Both the position numbers and the translations under genes were made by a program. 13,379 nucleotides of DNA from an uncultured Megasphaera sp. GTDB lineage: Bacteria > Bacillota > Negativicutes > Veillonellales > Megasphaeraceae. Positions 1-5,662 of this stretch are shown here, one piece after another. The notes beneath the pieces are model-generated. The model made no database searches, was not told the origin of the DNA, and worked only from the letters and a program-made list of their open reading frames with translations. Position 1 is the first letter of the stretch. Each line of letters begins with the position of its first letter. The DNA lies in contig URLP01000038.1 in assembly GCA_900548635.1 (NCBI GenBank), positions 1 through 13,379 on the forward strand. Direction: 5' to 3'.

Positions 1-24
1 GCCGTAGCGGCAGGCCTTTTTTTA
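1..24. terminator. Right half of a rho-independent terminator cut by the window edge
   Basis: GCCG (1-4), TAG loop (5-7) and CGGC (8-11) form a hairpin whose right arm continues as AGGCC and runs into seven T residues. The left arm must continue off the window. It would end an upstream plus-strand transcript. The minus-strand microprotein gene (33-113) also reads into it just after its stop, so it may act in both directions. The hairpin resembles the terminator after rplT (CCTGTCGC/GCGGCAGG). Confidence 0.65.
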
Positions 25-32
25 TCTCTCTT

Positions 33-113
33 TTAAAGAAGATGAGCGATGAAACTGTACGAAAGTAAAGCGCCCATGGAGATGATGATTTTAGCATTTG
101 CACTTAAATTCAT
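33..113 (-). CDS. 26-residue predicted single-pass membrane microprotein
   Basis: The frame reads MNLSANAKIIISMGALLSYS followed by FIAHLL and TAA. After a short polar start with one lysine it is almost entirely hydrophobic (residues 9-26), long enough for one transmembrane helix, with few charged residues. AGAGGT (126-121) lies 7 bases before the ATG, a normal Shine-Dalgarno distance. A good promoter (TATAAT at 169-164, 17-bp spacer) lies upstream and a terminator directly downstream, so the unit looks like a complete small gene. I do not recognise the family. A small membrane-complex subunit or a type I toxin-like peptide are possibilities only; nothing in the sequence decides between them. 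A chance ORF remains possible because it is so short. Confidence 0.5.
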   Translation of the reverse strand: MNLSANAKIIISMGALLSYSFIAHLL

Positions 114-163
114 AGTTCTTACCTCTTTTCTTCTTTAAATAATTTCAATACTTAATAATTTTA

Positions 164-192
164 ATTATAGCTTGATAAACGAGGCTTCTGAA
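164..192 (-). promoter_or_regulatory. Promoter for the membrane microprotein
   Basis: On the minus strand a perfect TATAAT (169-164) is preceded by a 17-bp spacer and a TTCAGA -35 (192-187, four of six matches). Transcription would start near 157, leaving a leader of about 45 bases before the ATG at 113. The surroundings are AT-rich, so chance -10 matches are frequent. Confidence 0.45.
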
Positions 193-347
193 ATGTCTCT
201 CTTTATCTATAAATATAATAACATATGCGTAAATAAAATCAACAGCCGGGAAATGCAATTATAGGTAACAATGATGATAGAAACGCAATAATAACGCGCT
301 TATCCGTAAAATAACAACAATCAAGGGGGAGATGATTTTTAAAAAGT

Positions 348-500
348 ATGGCTGAAGGGAGAAAAATTAAGATAAAAAACATTACTAAAATGATTATTTA
401 TTCAATACAGAAAAATATTAAAAGATTAGTTAAAATAAAGAATAAACTTAAAATTAGATTTAGCGGTAAAAAGAAGGCAGGAAAAGTAGCTGATTACTGA
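348..500 (+). CDS. Doubtful 50-residue highly basic ORF
   Basis: An ATG-to-TGA frame starts MAEGRKIKIKNITKM and ends KKKAGKVADY. Nearly a third of its residues are Lys or Arg, with regularly spaced Ile and Leu that could form a cationic amphipathic helix. Against it: the only purine-rich Shine-Dalgarno-like run (AAGGGGGAG, 323-331) is about 17 bases from the ATG, the codons (AAA, ATA, AGA, TTA) simply follow the local A-rich composition, and low T content on this strand makes stops rarer. No family recognised. Either a small basic peptide gene from AT-rich acquired DNA or a chance frame. Confidence 0.2.
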   Translation: MAEGRKIKIKNITKMIIYSIQKNIKRLVKIKNKLKIRFSGKKKAGKVADY

Positions 501-550
501 AAAATAGATTATAATGGACTATGCACAAAGGTTCTTACTGTAAATTAATA

Positions 551-582
551 TATAATGTATTATATATAATATATAGGAGGAG
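551..582 (+). promoter_or_regulatory. Promoter-like AT boxes and strong ribosome binding site for the 207-residue gene
   Basis: Two TATAAT boxes (551-556 and 565-570) and a TATTAT (558-563) lie before the gene. TTACTG (535-540) sits 17 bases from the TATTAT. The -35 match is poor, and boxes this close to the start would leave a very short leader; another TATAAT at 510-515 is an alternative. AGGAGGAG (575-582) sets the start at 586. Confidence 0.4.
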
Positions 583-585
583 ACA

Positions 586-1209
586 ATGGGATTTTTTGAT
601 GCCTTTTTTAAGGAACAACAGAAAACGAAGAGTGAAGAAATCTATGACAATGCCCTGCAGATTTTCAATTCTGCAGAGCTGCAGAACAAAAGTCTGCCGC
701 CGCAGCTGGCAGAAAAAGTGATGAGCGGCGAAGACTGCGACATCATCAGCGGCGGTCTGGGCCGCTTCGGCCACGACGTGACCAACCCGATCCCCGTCAA
801 CGGGCCGAGCGGGGAATTTGTCTATTTGTCGCGCCTGCGCCTGCGCCGCACGGGCTCGATGGTCTTTTTCCACAAAGCCGGCTCTTCGGACGGCATCGAC
901 GTCTTTGAGCTGACCAATGCCAGCGGCAAGTTCGTCGACCGTCTTTATCTCGACATGTATCATCCGCGCTGTTCCCGCCGCTATCCGGACGGCTACACGC
1001 TGGAACGGGAAGCCGTCTTTCCCCGCGGTGTGACGACGCACCTTGATGATTTCCCCAAAGGCCTTTACAAAGCCATCAAAAGGGAAGCGAAAGTGCGCCT
1101 CGGCATCGACGTGGCCGAAAAGGAAAGTGACTGCATTGACATCGCTGTTTCCCAGGCGTCACTTGCCGCTATGCGGGCGAAAAGTCCCCATATGAAGCCA
1201 TTGAAATAA
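586..1209 (+). CDS. Conserved-looking protein of unknown function (207 aa)
   Basis: I do not recognise a named family. The protein starts MGFFDAFFKEQQ, is soluble and mixed in charge, and has no signal peptide or membrane segment. The segment that looks most domain-like runs from about residue 50 to 140: CDIISGGLGRFGHDVTNPIP (51-70), then VNGPSGE (71-77), and later LYLDMYHPRCSRRYPDGY (about 119-136), a run of invariant-looking Asn/Pro/Gly and aromatic residues. The start is fixed by AGGAGGAG just upstream. The codon use of the body (CGC, CTG, GGC) matches the housekeeping genes to the right, so the gene looks native although its upstream region is AT-rich. It ends inside the promoter of the DUF1653 gene, and no terminator separates them. 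Function cannot be assigned. Confidence 0.85.
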   Translation: MGFFDAFFKEQQKTKSEEIYDNALQIFNSAELQNKSLPPQLAEKVMSGEDCDIISGGLGRFGHDVTNPIPVNGPSGEFVYLSRLRLRRTGSMVFFHKAGSSDGIDVFELTNASGKFVDRLYLDMYHPRCSRRYPDGYTLEREAVFPRGVTTHLDDFPKGLYKAIKREAKVRLGIDVAEKESDCIDIAVSQASLAAMRAKSPHMKPLK

Positions 1210-1228
1210 AGGGAATCTATGGTATAAT
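1201..1228 (+). promoter_or_regulatory. Extended -10 promoter for the DUF1653 gene
   Basis: TTGAAA (1201-1206), a 16-bp spacer and TGGTATAAT (TATAAT at 1223-1228) form a strong promoter with an extended -10. The -35 overlaps the last codons of the preceding gene. The start would be near 1235, giving a leader of about 35 bases before AGGAGGG. Confidence 0.75.
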
Positions 1229-1268
1229 TACTACCAGGTTAGTAATGTATTTATTAGGAGGGTCATCG

Positions 1269-1499
1269 ATGAGAGAATTACCGAAAGCACATGAAATTTG
1301 GCGTCATTTCAAGAACAATACGTACGAAATCATTACCATTGCTGAACATACGGAAACAGGTGAAAAGTTTGTCATTTATAAAGCCCTGCATGACACGATG
1401 AAGACCTACGCCCGTCCGCTGAAGGATTTCATGAGCGAAGTCGATAAGGAAAAGTATCCCCGCGCTGAACAGGACTACCGTTTCGTCAAGGTAAAATAA
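1269..1499 (+). CDS. DUF1653 family protein (76 aa)
   Basis: The small protein begins MRELPKAHEIWRHFKNNTYE and contains the DUF1653 pattern: a WRHFKNNTYEI strand, then IAEHTETGEKFVIYKAL, and the YARPLKDFMSEV segment near residue 47. The family is a single small beta-rich domain of about 70 residues with no established biochemical role, so this copy is full length. An upstream in-frame ATG at 1245 is rejected because AGGAGGG (1256-1262) lies inside that extension and is correctly placed, 6 bases away, for the ATG at 1269. It has its own promoter and ends 2 bases before the -35 of the infC operon, without a terminator of its own, so read-through into the infC leader is possible. Confidence 0.85.
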   Translation: MRELPKAHEIWRHFKNNTYEIITIAEHTETGEKFVIYKALHDTMKTYARPLKDFMSEVDKEKYPRAEQDYRFVKVK

Positions 1500-1501
1500 G
1501 C

Positions 1502-1530
1502 TTGACAGGTCCCACCGCGACTGATATAAT
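1502..1530 (+). promoter_or_regulatory. Consensus promoter of the infC-rpmI-rplT operon
   Basis: A perfect TTGACA (1502-1507), a 17-bp spacer and a perfect TATAAT (1525-1530) form a full sigma-A/sigma-70 consensus promoter, fitting the high demand for ribosomal proteins. Transcription should start near 1537, so the mRNA has a leader of about 130 bases before the IF-3 start. Confidence 0.9.
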
Positions 1531-1536
1531 ATATAT

Positions 1537-1650
1537 TGTTGAAAATAAAGCAGAAGCTATCCGCTTCTCACCTTACATGACGCACGTGTTACTAAGGTCC
1601 ATGACGGAAACGTAGAGCGGATAGCGATGCTATCCGTTCTTTTTTTATTT
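1537..1650 (+). promoter_or_regulatory. infC leader: L20-type transcription attenuator
   Basis: Two exclusive folds are visible. The terminator pairs AGAGCGGATAGC (1614-1625) with GCTATCCGTTCT (1629-1640), 12 pairs including one G-U, followed by a T run. The antiterminator pairs GCTATCCGCT (1556-1565) with AGCGGATAGC (1616-1625), ten perfect pairs that destroy the terminator. The first arm can instead sit in the AGAAGC/GCTTCT hairpin (1552-1568). Between them CCTTA (1571-1575) can pair with TAAGG (1593-1597), bringing a conserved-looking core together. In Bacillus subtilis free L20 binds the infC leader, a mimic of its 23S rRNA site, and favours termination. By position and design this leader fits that class; L20 binding here is inferred. 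Confidence 0.8.
1614..1646 (+). terminator. Attenuator terminator in the infC leader
   Basis: A 12-pair stem with a three-base GAT loop (1626-1628) is followed by TTTTTT. It is an intrinsic terminator placed before the first gene of the operon, the OFF state of the leader switch. Confidence 0.85.
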
Positions 1651-1665
1651 CGGAGGTGAAAGACG

Positions 1666-2178
1666 ATTAGTAAGGAATTACGTATCAACGATCAAATCAG
1701 AGCCCGTGAAGTCCGCGTGGTCAGTGATTCTAACGAACAGCTCGGTGTCATGTCTCTTCGTTCGGCCCGCCAGATTGCGGAAGAACGCCATTTAGACCTG
1801 GTAGAAGTCGCACCGAACGGCAAACCGCCTGTCTGCCGCATCATGAACTACGGTAAATACCGTTATGAACAGCAGAAGCGCGAAAAGGAAGCAAAGAAAA
1901 AACAGAAAGTCTTGACATTGAAGGAAGTAAAACTTCGTCCCAATATCGAAGACCATGACTTCTACGTTAAGATGAAAGCTGCGCAGCGTTTCCTGGGCGA
2001 AGGCAGCAAAGTCAAGGTCACGATCATGTTCCGCGGCCGTGAAATGAGCCATCCGGAACTGGGCCGTGATTTACTGGTTCGATTCGCTGATGAATTGAAA
2101 GACACCGCCCATGTAGAAAAAGAACCTAAAATTGAAGGCAGAAACATGACCATGGTCATTGCTGTCAACAAAAAGTAA
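1666..2178 (+). CDS. infC: Translation initiation factor IF-3, AUU start (170 aa)
   Basis: IF-3 binds the 30S subunit, blocks premature 50S joining and checks the start codon and initiator tRNA. The sequence has the N-terminal domain (LRINDQIRAREVR; GVMSLRSARQIAEERHLDLV), the basic linker (YRYEQQKREKEAKKKQK) and the C-terminal domain (LTLKEVKLRPNIEDHDFYVK; KVKVTIMFRGREMSHPELG), at normal family length. A GTG at 1717 would remove the start of the N-terminal domain, so it is not the start. The frame continues up to ATT at 1666, which lies 7 bases after GGAGGTG (1652-1658) and opens the typical (M)SKELRIND sequence. ATT is the classical rare infC start in Escherichia coli and Bacillus; IF-3 discriminates against it and so represses its own synthesis. 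First gene of infC-rpmI-rplT, behind the attenuator. Confidence 0.97.
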   Translation: MSKELRINDQIRAREVRVVSDSNEQLGVMSLRSARQIAEERHLDLVEVAPNGKPPVCRIMNYGKYRYEQQKREKEAKKKQKVLTLKEVKLRPNIEDHDFYVKMKAAQRFLGEGSKVKVTIMFRGREMSHPELGRDLLVRFADELKDTAHVEKEPKIEGRNMTMVIAVNKK

Positions 2179-2193
2179 CAGGAGGACATTATT

Positions 2194-2391
2194 ATGCCGA
2201 AATTGAAAACTCGCCGTGCTGCGGCAAAACGCTTTAACACAACTGGTACAGGTAAAATCAAACGCATGAAACCGTATAAGAGCCACATCCTGGAAAGCAA
2301 GAGCCCGAAACGCAAACGCAACCTGAGAAAAGCTACGCTCGTTTCCAAGACCATGACCGAAGCCGTCCGCAAGATGTGCCCGTTCATCTAA
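2194..2391 (+). CDS. rpmI: 50S ribosomal protein L35
   Basis: The 65-residue, very basic protein begins MPKLKTRRAAAKRFNTTGTG and continues with KIKRMKPYKSHILESKSPKRKRNLRK in the usual L35 order; length is standard (64-66 residues). L35 is a small 50S subunit protein buried in 23S rRNA. The start follows AGGAGG (2181-2186) by 7 bases. It sits 15 bases after infC and 44 bases before rplT in the conserved infC-rpmI-rplT order, so it shares the leader-controlled mRNA. Confidence 0.98.
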   Translation: MPKLKTRRAAAKRFNTTGTGKIKRMKPYKSHILESKSPKRKRNLRKATLVSKTMTEAVRKMCPFI

Positions 2392-2435
2392 CAGCTCGCA
2401 TACATTTTTTTCTATAGATTCGGAGGAACAGACTA

Positions 2436-2786
2436 ATGGCAAGAATTAAAGTTGGCGTTACAGCACACGCTCGTCATAAAAAAATCTTAAAAATGGCTAA
2501 AGGCTACCGCGGTACCCGCAGCCGTCTCTTCAAAAAAGCTAACGAAAGCGTCATGAAAGCGCTCTACTACGCTCGTCGTGACCGCCGCGCCAAGAAACGC
2601 GAATTCCGTAAATTGTGGATTGCCCGTATCAACGCTGCAACCCGCGCTAACGGCCTCAGCTACAGCCGCTTCATCTGCGGTCTCACCAAAGCCGGCGTCA
2701 TCGTCAACCGTAAGATGCTCGCTGACCTCGCCGTCAACGACGCAGCTGCTTTCGCAAAACTCGTAGAAGTAGCAAAAGCACAGTAA
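2436..2786 (+). CDS. rplT: 50S ribosomal protein L20
   Basis: The 116-residue protein begins MARIKVGVTAHARHKKILKM and contains the L20 signature around residues 50-70 (ARRDRRAKKREFRKLWIARI) followed by NAATRANGLSYSRFICGL. L20 is needed early in 50S assembly through 23S rRNA; its C-terminal domain (about residues 60-116) is the part that recognises both rRNA and the regulatory leader in known systems. CGGAGGA lies before the start. It is the last gene of the operon and probably the repressor acting on the leader at 1537-1650. The operon ends at the hairpin at 2803-2830. Confidence 0.98.
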   Translation: MARIKVGVTAHARHKKILKMAKGYRGTRSRLFKKANESVMKALYYARRDRRAKKREFRKLWIARINAATRANGLSYSRFICGLTKAGVIVNRKMLADLAVNDAAAFAKLVEVAKAQ

Positions 2787-2802
2787 AACATATAAAAAAA
2801 AG

Positions 2803-2830
2803 CCTGTCGCAGAAGCGGCAGGTTTTTTTT
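2803..2830. terminator. Shared terminator between rplT and the MFS gene
   Basis: CCTGTCGC (2803-2810) pairs with GCGGCAGG (2815-2822) around an AGAA loop: eight pairs, one G-U on the plus strand. T8 follows on the plus strand and a run of A precedes it, giving a T tract on the minus strand as well. It can terminate both convergent transcripts. Confidence 0.9.
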
Positions 2831-2846
2831 GTGGGTCCTTTGGCGC

Positions 2847-4016
2847 CTACTTTCTCCACGCTTTCGGTACGGGGATGAGGAAGGAGAAGACGGCACCGAT
2901 GACGGCGCAGATCCAGAGGCACTGCAGGGCTGTCGAGATGCCCCACTGGTCGGCGCCCCAGCCGACGAGAGGGGAGACGAGGCCGCCGATGGTCGTCGTC
3001 AGGCCTAAGGTGACGCCGGAGGCAAAACCTACGTTCTTGGCAAGATACGTCTGCCCTAAGACGACGATCGGGCTGTAGGCAGCGAAGAGGGCGAAGGCCG
3101 TCGGGATGAGGAGCAGCGTCGCGGCGACGAGGTTTGTACTGTTGACCAGGAAGAACATGGACGGAATCATGAGCAGCATGGCACCGCGCAGGACGCGGAG
3201 AAAGCCGAAGCGGTCGGCCATGACGCCGCCGAGGAAGGTGATGACGACGCCCATGGAAAAGAGGATGGACAGGGCCATACTGCCTGTGGCCGGCGAAGTG
3301 TGCAGGACGTGGATCCAGTAGAGGGGGATGAAGGCATTGCAGACCGTAAAGCCGACGGAACGGACGAAGATGACCACCGAGAGGCGGCCGAAGGCACTCC
3401 AGTCGTTGCTCTGCACTTCGTCAGGATGGGCCTGTTTTTCTTCGACTGTCGCTTCTTTGACCAGCGAAAGGATGCGCGGCATATGATGATAGAGGGCAAA
3501 GGCGATGCAGGCATTGACGATGCCGAAGACGGCCAGGCCGTGGATATCGAAGGTATAGGCACAGGCACCGGCGACAATCGGTCCGACGGCGAAGCCTGCG
3601 TTGCCGCCGACGGAAAAGGTCCCCAGGGCCTGCCCCTTGCGGTCGCCGGCGATGCGGTTGACCATCAGGGCCGCTTCCGGATGATAGATGGAAGAGCCGA
3701 AACCGCTGAACATGGAGCAGAGGAAGATGAGCCAGTAGTTCTGCGTAAAGGCCAGGAGCGTCAGGCAGAGGCCGCAGAGAATCGGTCCCAACGGTGCGAA
3801 CCAGGGCTTTGATACTTTATCGGAATAGTAGCCAAAGAGCGGCTGCGAGACCGACGACAGGAGCATATTGGCAAAAATGAGCGTCGCACCTTCCTGGTAG
3901 CTCAGGTGGCACGACGAAATGAAATAGGGCAGCAGGGCCGGGATGGCCCCTTGGGCCCAGTCTACGGAAAAGTGGCCCGTAGCGAATAAATAAACATAGG
4001 GACTTAGCTTTTTCAT
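2847..4016 (-). CDS. MFS transporter, fosmidomycin-resistance (Fsr) type (389 aa)
   Basis: A polytopic inner-membrane protein with about a dozen hydrophobic segments and the length of a standard major facilitator. The first half has TGHFSVDWAQGAIPALLPYF (about residues 13-32), the loop GYYSDKVSKPW in place of the MFS loop-2 motif, and FGSSIYHPEAALMVNRIAG (about 102-120). It continues with RKGQALGTFSVGGNAGFAVG, which closely matches the pattern of E. coli Fsr (GSSVFHPE...; FQVGGNFG...GP). An acidic, mostly polar loop near residues 188-206 separates the halves. Fsr exports fosmidomycin by proton antiport; related proteins have many unknown natural substrates, so drug export is not certain. CTGAAGGAGGAG lies before the ATG. 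The gene is divergent from the aminotransferase and stands alone. Confidence 0.9.
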   Translation of the reverse strand: MKKLSPYVYLFATGHFSVDWAQGAIPALLPYFISSCHLSYQEGATLIFANMLLSSVSQPLFGYYSDKVSKPWFAPLGPILCGLCLTLLAFTQNYWLIFLCSMFSGFGSSIYHPEAALMVNRIAGDRKGQALGTFSVGGNAGFAVGPIVAGACAYTFDIHGLAVFGIVNACIAFALYHHMPRILSLVKEATVEEKQAHPDEVQSNDWSAFGRLSVVIFVRSVGFTVCNAFIPLYWIHVLHTSPATGSMALSILFSMGVVITFLGGVMADRFGFLRVLRGAMLLMIPSMFFLVNSTNLVAATLLLIPTAFALFAAYSPIVVLGQTYLAKNVGFASGVTLGLTTTIGGLVSPLVGWGADQWGISTALQCLWICAVIGAVFSFLIPVPKAWRK

Positions 4017-4048
4017 AAAACTCCTCCTTCAGAAAATCTACAACTATT

Positions 4049-4057
4049 ATTATAGCA
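4049..4057 (-). promoter_or_regulatory. Extended -10 box for the MFS gene
   Basis: On the minus strand TGC precedes a perfect TATAAT (4054-4049), an extended -10. No good -35 is seen at 16-18 bp, as is common for extended -10 promoters. The start would lie near 4042, about 25 bases before the ATG at 4016. The arrangement is back-to-back with the aminotransferase promoter, about 30 bp apart. Confidence 0.6.
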
Positions 4058-4082
4058 TAGGCTGTGTTCTCTTGCCTGCAGG

Positions 4083-4091
4083 TGGTATAAT
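4083..4091 (+). promoter_or_regulatory. Extended -10 box for the aminotransferase gene
   Basis: TGGTATAAT (4083-4091) is a perfect extended -10 with a weak -35 (TGTGTT, 4063-4068). Transcription would start near 4098, just after an upstream ATG at 4097, which supports the later start at 4127 for the protein. Confidence 0.65.
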
Positions 4092-4126
4092 AAAATATGT
4101 ATTTATTCATAAAAGGAGTTGTTATT

Positions 4127-5314
4127 ATGGCCTCAAAAGAAATGTATGCCCTCGGTTCCCAGCCTTCTGTCATCCGCGACCTCTTCGCCTACGGTCAGGC
4201 ACAGGCAGCCGTTGTCGGTAAAGAAAATGTCTTCGATTTCAGTATCGGCAATCCGACAGTGCCGGCGCCGGCCTGCGTCAAAGACGCCATCGAAGAAATC
4301 CTGGAAACGCGGGAATCTGCGGCTATCCACGGCTATACGTCCGCCGCCGGCGATCCGGCCGTACGTCAGGGCCTGGCCGATTTCATGAACAAGAATTATG
4401 ATGCCCAGGTCAAAGCCGATAATTTCTATATGACCTGCGGTGCTGCCGCTTCGCTGACTATCAGCCTGAAAGCCCTCGTCGAAAGTACGGAAGACGAAGT
4501 CATCCTCATTGCGCCGTTCTTCCCGGAATATACGGTCTTCATCGAAAACGCCAAGGCCAAAGCCGTCGTCCTGCCGCCGGATACGGAACACTTCCAGATT
4601 TCCTTCGACGAACTGGAAAAGGCCATTACGCCGCACACGCGGGCAATCATCATCAATTCGCCGAACAACCCGTCGGGCGTCGTCTATTCGGCTGAAACCT
4701 ATGAAAAACTGGCAGCCCTTTTAACGAAGAAATCCGCCGAAATCGGCCATGCCATTTACATCATTTCGGACGAACCGTACCGGGACATCATCTATGACGG
4801 CCTGCCCATCCTCTATGTACCGAAATTCTACAAAGATACGATCATCTGCTATTCCTACAGCAAATCCCTGAGCCTGCCCGGCGAACGTATCGGTTACATC
4901 CTGGTCCCGGACTGCGCCGCCGATGCCAAGGAAATCTATACAGCCGTCTGCGGTGCCGGCCGCGCCATGGGCTTTGTCTGCGCACCCCATCTCTTCCAGG
5001 ACGTCGTCCTCAAATGCCTGGGCCAGACGAGCGACATGAACGTCTACGACGAAAACCGCAAGCTCCTCTACAACGGCCTGAAGAAATTAGGCTATGAATG
5101 TGTCTACCCGAGCGGCGCCTTCTACCTCTTCGTCAAGTCGCCCGAAGCCGATGCCAAGGCTTTCTCGGATAAAGCGAAGAAGCTCAACCTCCTCATCGTA
5201 CCGGCCGACAGCTTCGGCTGCCCGGGCTACGTCCGCGTTTCCTACTGTGTCGATCCGGAAATGATTAAACGTTCTTTTGCGGCTTTTGAAAAGCTGATGG
5301 CAGAATATAAGTAA
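4127..5314 (+). CDS. PLP-dependent class I/II aminotransferase (395 aa)
   Basis: A cytoplasmic fold-type I aminotransferase that moves an amino group between an amino acid and a 2-oxo acid through pyridoxal phosphate. Visible landmarks: FDFSIGNPTVPAP near residue 38, HGYTSAAGDPAVRQ near 70 (substrate-side loop), INSPNNPSG with N181 (AspAT Asn194 type), SDEPYRD with D215 (cofactor ring nitrogen), SYSKSLSLPGERIGY with the Schiff-base lysine K246, and GYVRVSYC near the C-terminus carrying the substrate carboxylate arginine. Length is normal. An in-frame ATG at 4097 is rejected because AAGGAG (4113-4118) lies 8 bases before the ATG at 4127. It resembles the aspartate/alanine/aromatic aminotransferase branch, but the amino donor cannot be told from sequence. 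It stands alone, with no clear terminator before the tRNA genes. Confidence 0.92.
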   Translation: MASKEMYALGSQPSVIRDLFAYGQAQAAVVGKENVFDFSIGNPTVPAPACVKDAIEEILETRESAAIHGYTSAAGDPAVRQGLADFMNKNYDAQVKADNFYMTCGAAASLTISLKALVESTEDEVILIAPFFPEYTVFIENAKAKAVVLPPDTEHFQISFDELEKAITPHTRAIIINSPNNPSGVVYSAETYEKLAALLTKKSAEIGHAIYIISDEPYRDIIYDGLPILYVPKFYKDTIICYSYSKSLSLPGERIGYILVPDCAADAKEIYTAVCGAGRAMGFVCAPHLFQDVVLKCLGQTSDMNVYDENRKLLYNGLKKLGYECVYPSGAFYLFVKSPEADAKAFSDKAKKLNLLIVPADSFGCPGYVRVSYCVDPEMIKRSFAAFEKLMAEYK

Positions 5315-5341
5315 AAAATAGAAGAAATTGGTAAAATTTCC

Positions 5342-5369
5342 TTGACAGTTTTTATATCTGTGGTATACT
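5342..5369 (+). promoter_or_regulatory. Promoter of the first tRNA-Ile gene
   Basis: A perfect TTGACA (5342-5347), a 16-bp spacer and an extended TGGTATACT (-10 at 5364-5369). The tRNA starts at 5389, about 13 bases after the expected start, so the pre-tRNA has a short 5' leader. Confidence 0.85.
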
Positions 5370-5388
5370 AAACGAGTCGTTAGGAAAT

Positions 5389-5465
<77 letters not shown>

Positions 5466-5475
5466 ATTTTTTTAC

Positions 5476-5503
5476 TTGACAATTTCCTATGATATGTTAT
5501 ACT
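5476..5503 (+). promoter_or_regulatory. Promoter of the second tRNA-Ile gene
   Basis: A perfect TTGACA (5476-5481), a 16-bp spacer and TGTTATACT (-10 at 5498-5503) repeat the promoter design of the first copy almost exactly, although the spacer sequence has diverged. It is located between the two tRNA genes. Confidence 0.85.
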
Positions 5504-5521
5504 AAGCAAGTCCCAAGACAT

Positions 5522-5598
<77 letters not shown>

Positions 5599-5603
5599 CA
5601 CAG

Positions 5604-5642
5604 ACCATCGTTTGGAGTATTCCGGAACGATGGTTTTTTTTT
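5604..5642 (+). terminator. Terminator of the tRNA-Ile pair
   Basis: ACCATCGTT (5604-5612) pairs perfectly with AACGATGGT (5626-5634); GGA and TCC in the loop can add inner pairs. Eight T residues follow. It stands 6 bases after the second tRNA and just before the ribosome binding site of walJ, so the walJ operon either has a promoter hidden here or depends on read-through. Confidence 0.93.
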
Positions 5643-5662
5643 CAACAGAAGGAGGGGATACC

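Larger units (their letters stand above)
193..585. other. AT-rich intergenic stretch
   Basis: This stretch is far richer in A+T than the coding DNA to its right. Apart from the doubtful ORF at 348-500 and TATAAT-like boxes near its right end, I see no tRNA, hairpin terminator, insertion sequence end or ordered repeat. Several short A-rich and T-rich tracts are present. Confidence 0.6.

Noticed and set aside
1245..1268. Longer start for the DUF1653 protein (MYLLGGSS extension)
   Set aside because: The extension contains the AGGAGGG ribosome binding site of the real start at 1269.
3167..3577. Second minus-strand frame inside the MFS gene, suggesting a frameshift
   Set aside because: The MFS frame is continuous for 389 residues with all expected segments; the other frame is Ser/Pro-rich shadow.
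5612..5662. Longer ATG start for walJ
   Set aside because: It lies in the loop and T-run of the tRNA terminator, and the GTG at 5663 has a correctly spaced AAGGAGG.
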